From the NCBI GenBank assembly GCA_036675475.1, contig JAKFEY010000025.1, positions 1 to 64,000 of the forward strand: a DNA stretch of 64,000 bases, written 5' to 3'. A program made the position numbers and the translations under genes. The notes under the pieces are model-generated. The model was not told where the DNA came from. It saw only the letters and a list, made by a program, of their open reading frames with translations, and ran no database searches. The DNA comes from JALYRV01 sp036675475 (lineage in GTDB: Bacteria > Acidobacteriota > Vicinamibacteria > Vicinamibacterales > SCN-69-37). Numbering within the stretch: position 1 is the first letter of the stretch; every line of letters starts with the position of its first letter. This document shows, piece by piece, positions 62,840 through 64,000 of this stretch.

Positions 62840-62869
62840 ATACTACCGGGGGGTAGGATCGCTTGTCAA
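62840..62869 (-). promoter_or_regulatory. Near-consensus sigma-70 promoter for the candidate small RNA
   Basis: On the minus strand TTGACA (62864-62869) is a perfect -35 element, separated by 18 nt from the -10 TAGTAT (62840-62845). It is the best promoter by eye in the window. Confidence 0.65.
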
Positions 62870-62880
62870 GGGGCACTTGC

Positions 62881-62920
62881 AAAAAAAAATGGGCCCGCCC
62901 GGATCGCTCCGGACGGGCCC
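62881..62920 (-). terminator. Intrinsic terminator of receptor D
   Basis: A 12-bp GC-rich stem (GGGCCCGTCCGG with CCGGGCGGGCCC, one G-U wobble on the minus strand) has a 6-nt loop. It is followed on the minus strand by A and a run of nine T. Confidence 0.9.
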
Positions 62921-62926
62921 TTCGGA

Positions 62927-62951
62927 CGCAGGCCTGAAGGCCTGCGCTACC
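62927..62951 (-). repeat. Dispersed 25-bp palindromic repeat, copy 3
   Basis: It is identical to copies 1 and 2. On the minus strand its TAG (62947-62949) is the stop codon of receptor D, and the terminator follows 6 nt later. Confidence 0.85.
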
Positions 62952-64000
62952 AGCTGATGCGGGAGACGAGCTGAATCACCCGCGACGTGTTCGCGCCGTT
63001 CAGGCCCGTCAGGTCGAACGCGTCCGGATCATCGAAGTCGCCGATGCCGGGAATGAACGGATCGAAGTTCACGAAGTTGAAGGCGTTGAGCGCCTCCACC
63101 CGGAACTCGGCGTTCACGCGCCCGACGATCGGGATCCGCTTGACGACCGCGAAGTCGACGTTGCGGAACACCGGACCCTGCACGATGAGCGACCGCACGC
63201 CGCAATCGCCCCAGCTGCCGGTCATCTCGATGCAGTCCGGCCCGTTGGCGGGCGCGAAATACTTGCCCTCCGGCGCGCCGAGCGAGCTGTAGCCGGTGGC
63301 CGATGTCGCGCTCACGCTGAACGCCTTCACCGTGTTGTCGATGACGTCCTGCGGCAGCAGATACACGCGGCCGTCCGCGCCGAACCGCAGCTTCACCAGG
63401 CCCTGCACATCGTCAGCCGACATGCCCATCACGCGCACGTTGCCGAAGTCCATCAGCTCGCCGCTCTGGATGCGCACGGTGCTGCTGACCTGCCAGCCGC
63501 CGACGATGCGATCCAGCACGCCGCCCGCGTCGCTCGCGAAGCGGCGGCCGCGGCCGAACGGCAGGTCATAGACGACGTTGCCCTTGAACGCCTGATAGAC
63601 GTTGCCGAGCTCGTCGCTGTTCTCGATCATCACGCGCGGACGGCGGAAGCCGCCGAGGCGCACCGAGGCGTAGCCCTTGCCGGCCACGTAGTTGGCGTCG
63701 AACTGCAGCCCACTCGAAAGACGCCGGCGGAGCTCCACCTGCATCGAGTGATAGTGCGTCTTGCCGCCGTTGCCCACGAGCCCGGCGCCGCCGAGCAGAT
63801 CCGGATTGGCGACGAGGAAGTTGGCCGGCAGGCCCGCCGCGAGCGCGTTCGCGCGCCGCGCCGCGTCGGCGTCGAGCGCGTTGGCGAACGTGGCCGGCTG
63901 CGGGTTCATGCGCGCCAGCGGATTGACGAACGTCGTGTTCGAAAACAGCGACGACGTGTAGCTGGCCGGGCTGCCGGCCTGCGACGCCGGACGGCCGCTG
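62947..64000 (-). CDS. Oar-like TonB-dependent receptor (array member D), C-terminal part, 5' end outside window
   Basis: The frame stays open to the last base of the window, so the gene begins beyond it; about 350 residues of the C-terminal barrel are visible. They align by eye with the same region of A, B and C (VNPLARMNPQ, GLPANFLVANPDLLGGAGLVGNGGKTHYHSMQVELRRRL, NVVYDLPFGRGRRFASDAGGVLDRIVGGWQ, DCIEMTGSWGDCGVRSLIV). The last strand ends VIQLVSRISW instead of GRFNF. It is the most divergent of the four. Its stop codon lies in a dispersed repeat. Confidence 0.9.
   Translation of the reverse strand, partial: SGRPASQAGSPASYTSSLFSNTTFVNPLARMNPQPATFANALDADAARRANALAAGLPANFLVANPDLLGGAGLVGNGGKTHYHSMQVELRRRLSSGLQFDANYVAGKGYASVRLGGFRRPRVMIENSDELGNVYQAFKGNVVYDLPFGRGRRFASDAGGVLDRIVGGWQVSSTVRIQSGELMDFGNVRVMGMSADDVQGLVKLRFGADGRVYLLPQDVIDNTVKAFSVSATSATGYSSLGAPEGKYFAPANGPDCIEMTGSWGDCGVRSLIVQGPVFRNVDFAVVKRIPIVGRVNAEFRVEALNAFNFVNFDPFIPGIGDFDDPDAFDLTGLNGANTSRVIQLVSRISW

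Overview
The window is GC-rich DNA packed with protein-coding genes. It looks like a chromosome segment of an acidobacterium, most likely of the Vicinamibacteria type. The evidence is a von Willebrand A protein of the 'VWFA-related Acidobacterial' kind, four tandem Oar-like TonB-dependent receptors with carboxypeptidase-regulatory N-termini, a tricorn-like S41 protease with a beta-propeller, many secreted peptidases, and a serine/threonine kinase fused to an ATPase and TPR region. The genus is an inference. I found no rRNA, tRNA, CRISPR array, prophage or transposase gene.

Layout. 1-4.1 kb: the end of a membrane protein, two secreted proteins of unknown function, and an rsmH-type 16S rRNA methyltransferase. 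4.1-6.6 kb (minus strand): an ECF sigma factor, a putative anti-sigma membrane protein and a bactofilin-like/RDD membrane protein in overlapping order. 6.8-16.2 kb (plus): DinB-like protein, M48 metalloprotease, subclass B3-like metallo-beta-lactamase, RecQ helicase, HEAGH membrane protein, a BNR-propeller/MoaD-ThiS pair, a membrane protein and an M1 aminopeptidase. 16.2-22.6 kb: a membrane patatin and a kinase-ATPase-TPR regulator, divergently transcribed. 22.6-31 kb: a catalase-like/cytochrome c fusion, methionine aminopeptidase, rhodanese, MscL with a zinc-ribbon tail, a glycosyltransferase and a spermidine-synthase/transporter fusion. 31-43.6 kb: YitT-like protein, a TPR-VWA pair, the tricorn-like protease, cyanophycinase, an HNH endonuclease and a GH20 hexosaminidase. 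43.7-50.5 kb: a two-component system, M20 peptidase, DUF1028 protein, tandem BON lipoproteins and a LysE exporter. 50.6-64 kb (minus): four paralogous TonB-dependent receptors, the last cut by the window edge.

Together the genes suggest an aerobic heterotroph that degrades and imports proteins, peptides and aminosugar polymers (S41, M1, M20, M48, cyanophycinase, GH20, TonB receptors) and invests heavily in signalling.

Between and inside the genes lies a layer of small elements that gene annotation does not explain. (a) At least eight genes have a -10-like hexamer ending 5-8 nt before the start codon and no Shine-Dalgarno sequence, which points to leaderless mRNAs. (b) Three or four families of short palindromic or repeated elements are present. 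One supplies stop codons, one is a 55-bp perfect palindrome read in frame inside the lysE-like gene, and one is a pyrimidine-rich repeat coding for the core of two unrelated signal peptides. (c) The promoters of the TonB array share a module of a -35, a TAGTAT-like -10 and a CACACAGC-like start region. (d) Between two receptor genes a near-consensus promoter reads into a predicted ~85-nt hairpin RNA ending in U7, a good candidate for an undescribed small RNA or attenuator. All of these are read by eye and have not been tested by computation.
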